Of a stretch of 21,482 nucleotides of DNA, positions 19,492-21,482 are shown one piece after another. The DNA is from a virus. Position numbers and translations under genes: made by a program. The stretch is from the IMG/VR virus record IMGVR_UViG_3300046809_000192, positions 1-21,482 of that record; one strand, written 5' to 3'. Numbering within the stretch: the stretch's first letter is position 1; each line of letters opens with the position of its first letter. The notes under the pieces are model-generated. The model worked only from the letters and a program-made list of their open reading frames with translations, searched no databases and had not been told where the DNA came from.

Positions 19492-21482
19492 GTGGCCATC
19501 ACTGGCAACCTTCTGTCGGCCAACGCGGAGAGCATCGAGACGGATGCCTCCGCGTGGTCGGCGCTGGTCAACGCGGCGACCCTCGCGCAGGGCTCAGGGG
19601 GCACGCTCGGTACCCATTGCCTGTCGTTCAAGTCCGTTGCGGCGGGGGACTGCCAAGTCGGTCTTGCCGCTCGGGTCGCAGTGACGCCAGGTGTCGAGCA
19701 CTGGAGTTGTGCCTCGATCTTCCCGCCGGCGAGTGGCGCCACGGCGTGGCTTGAGATCCGCTGGTACACATCCGACGGGACGCTGATCAGTACGACGACG
19801 GGGCCGACGATCGCCGCCCCGGCCGCAACCTGGTTCCAGATAGCGGCAGTTGGAACCGCCCCTGCCACGGCGGCAACTGCGCTAGTCGTTTTGCGCGTCA
19901 CGGCAACGGCCGCTACTCAAAGCTGGTTCGCCGACAGGATCTTCCTGGGGCAGACGATCCGGTCGACGGGCAACCTGTTGCCGTGGAGCACGGAGACGAT
20001 CGAAGTCGACCGCTCCGGATGGGCTGCGGACACGAACTGCACGCTCGGCATCTCCACGACGTCGTACACGTGGTATCAGTCGATGATCCTCACGTCGTCC
20101 GCGGCCGGCGCATGCCTAGCGCGGAATGCGGTGGCGGACACTCCAGCAGTGACGCCAGGCGTCGAGTACGCAGCGCAGGTTCAGGTGTCACCCGGAGTCA
20201 GCGCGCTGTCCTTCGCGATTCAGATCCGGTGGAGGGACGCGTCAGGGACGGAGATCGGAACCTCCTCCGCAGCCTTCACGCCGGCGAGCGGCCAATGGAC
20301 GCGGTGCACAGTCGCGGCGACCGCCCCGGTCGGTGCCGTGACTGCACGCGTTGCACTGGCACCCACGGCAACAGCCGCAGGGCAACAGTGGGTCCTCGAC
20401 CGCATGCTCCTCGCGCCGACGAGCGCGCTCATGACGTCCGGGAACCTACTTCCCTACAACACGAGCGACATCGAACAGGACTCGACCGGTTGGACGGTGA
20501 CCGGCGGGACGGCCACGCAGACGACGGAGCAAGTCCTAGGCGGTGCCTACGCCTTGCGAATCGCCGCTACTGGCGGCGACGTCGTGGCAACGATCACCGT
20601 ACCTGTTGGCGGCGCGCAAGAGGATCTCGGCTATCAGTTCGCTCCCTGCGTCTACAAGCCCGTCACTCGCGTCTACCAAACGCGCATCGAGTGGTTGAAC
20701 TCCGCAGGCGATGCGGTGCGGACGAGGTGGCAGTCCTGGACCGGCGCCGTGGGTGGGTGGGCCGTCGCACGCATGGGCGACCTGGCCCCCGAGGGAGCCG
20801 TCTCCGCTCGCCTGAGCCTGCTAGTCCCCGGCGCTGCCGCCGGCGAAGTCTGGTACGTCGACCGAGCCGAGTGGCTCGTAGGTGGCCTGACGGCTCTGGC
20901 GGAGGCAGCGAGCGGCGGAGGAGCGGCAATCACCCTGCGCGGACTGACGACGGGCGGACCCACCTATACGTGGTCCCTTGTCCGCATCGTGTCCGGCATG
21001 GCGGCACAGCCCGTTCGAGGATGGCTCGGCGATCTGACGTCTCAGACCATCACTGGGGACATCGCCGTTGCCACAGACTACGAGGCTCCGCTAGGAGTTC
21101 CCGTGCAGTGGCGCGTCATTCTCCTGGATCCCAGTGGCGTAGCCCGCATGAGCTACACCTCCGATCCGGTGACGCTGGACGCTGAGACAACGGACGTGTG
21201 GCTGAAGGATCCCGGCCTACCCCAGCGATCCGTCCGAGTGACCGTCGCAACCCCGATGCCGACGTGGTCGCGTGCCGCTCGGCAGGGCGTGAACCAGGTT
21301 AGGGGACGCGCTCTTCCCGTCGCCATCAGCGACGTCCGCGCTGGCAAGACCGGGGATCTCACCGTCGTCACGGAGACGGACGCAGACCGAGAGGCCCTGT
21401 GGTGGGTGCTCGAATCCGGAAGCACACTGCTCATCCAATGGCCTCCGGCGTGGGGTGAGGACGACATCTACGTCTCGGTCGG
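19492..21482 (+). CDS. Large minor tail protein with three carbohydrate-binding-like modules (3' end outside window)
   Basis: A frame starting at GTG (19492), 8 nt after GGAGG, stays open for 663 codons to the window edge. Three modules of about 156 residues begin at G5, G160 and G317, each opening with GNLL and then an acidic stretch and Trp (NLLPWSTETIEVDRSGW; NLLPYNTSDIEQDSTGW). Each ends with W-x-x-DR (SWFADRIFL, QWVLDRMLL, VWYVDRAEW). This is the jelly-roll carbohydrate-binding (CBM4/9-like) pattern, suggesting contact with host surface glycans. After residue 470 a different part follows, ending DLTVVTETDADREALWWVLE and WGEDDIYVSV, wording familiar from actinophage minor tail proteins. 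The complete gene must be longer. Confidence 0.82.
   Translation, partial: MAITGNLLSANAESIETDASAWSALVNAATLAQGSGGTLGTHCLSFKSVAAGDCQVGLAARVAVTPGVEHWSCASIFPPASGATAWLEIRWYTSDGTLISTTTGPTIAAPAATWFQIAAVGTAPATAATALVVLRVTATAATQSWFADRIFLGQTIRSTGNLLPWSTETIEVDRSGWAADTNCTLGISTTSYTWYQSMILTSSAAGACLARNAVADTPAVTPGVEYAAQVQVSPGVSALSFAIQIRWRDASGTEIGTSSAAFTPASGQWTRCTVAATAPVGAVTARVALAPTATAAGQQWVLDRMLLAPTSALMTSGNLLPYNTSDIEQDSTGWTVTGGTATQTTEQVLGGAYALRIAATGGDVVATITVPVGGAQEDLGYQFAPCVYKPVTRVYQTRIEWLNSAGDAVRTRWQSWTGAVGGWAVARMGDLAPEGAVSARLSLLVPGAAAGEVWYVDRAEWLVGGLTALAEAASGGGAAITLRGLTTGGPTYTWSLVRIVSGMAAQPVRGWLGDLTSQTITGDIAVATDYEAPLGVPVQWRVILLDPSGVARMSYTSDPVTLDAETTDVWLKDPGLPQRSVRVTVATPMPTWSRAARQGVNQVRGRALPVAISDVRAGKTGDLTVVTETDADREALWWVLESGSTLLIQWPPAWGEDDIYVSV

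Noticed and set aside
19983-21185. 400-aa open frame on the plus strand
   Set aside because: It overlaps the carbohydrate-binding-like modules in another frame; the chosen frame has repeated domains, a good start and typical codons, while this one is Arg/His-rich nonsense.
1-21482. CRISPR array, insertion sequence or transposase
   Set aside because: No regularly spaced repeats, terminal inverted repeats with a transposase, or DDE motifs were seen anywhere in the window.

Overview
The window is the left and structural half of a high-GC, Streptomyces-type (actinobacterial) tailed temperate phage or prophage with a long, non-contractile (siphovirus) tail. The evidence is the conserved order of head and tail genes, small terminase wording typical of Streptomyces phages, GC-rich codon use with many GTG starts, and promoters of the actinobacterial leaderless type. 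No lysis, integrase or repressor gene is complete in the window.

Left end (1-260): the 3' end of an unidentified gene, then the 3' half of a tRNA-Thr(CGU) that lacks its 5' half, then a tRNA-Pro(UGG) with encoded CCA but a mismatched T-stem. The half tRNA looks like the core of an attachment site, or else both are decaying phage tRNAs.

Accessory region (264-4428): six short genes lie on the minus strand. Five encode probable single-pass membrane proteins (52, 64, 99, about 93 and 66 aa) and one encodes a soluble 86-aa protein. Two of the membrane proteins, 3 kb apart, are paralogous. On the plus strand are an HNH endonuclease coupled to two small genes, and a stand-alone zinc-finger plus primase-polymerase (PrimPol) protein. 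A frameshifted remnant of a second PrimPol 3' end lies 0.6 kb downstream of the intact gene. Both PrimPol 3' ends overlap, tail to tail, a minus-strand membrane gene. This looks like a recombination scar in a cargo (moron) region. Most of these genes have their own inverted repeats upstream or hairpins downstream.

Virion module (4429 to the end, all plus strand, tightly packed): small and large terminase, SPP1 gp6-like portal, MuF-like minor head protein, scaffold, decoration protein, lambda-E-type major capsid protein, a small linker gene, four neck or tail-completion proteins, major tail protein followed by a strong hairpin, and two tail chaperone products joined by a GGGAAAG -1 frameshift. 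Then come a 1675-aa tape measure ending in M23 peptidase and lytic-transglycosylase domains, a 59-aa acidic protein, and a large tail protein with three carbohydrate-binding-like modules that runs off the window. No head protease gene was seen. The order fits packaging, head assembly, neck, tail tube, tail tip.

All functional names rest on reading motifs and gene order by eye; no database search was run.
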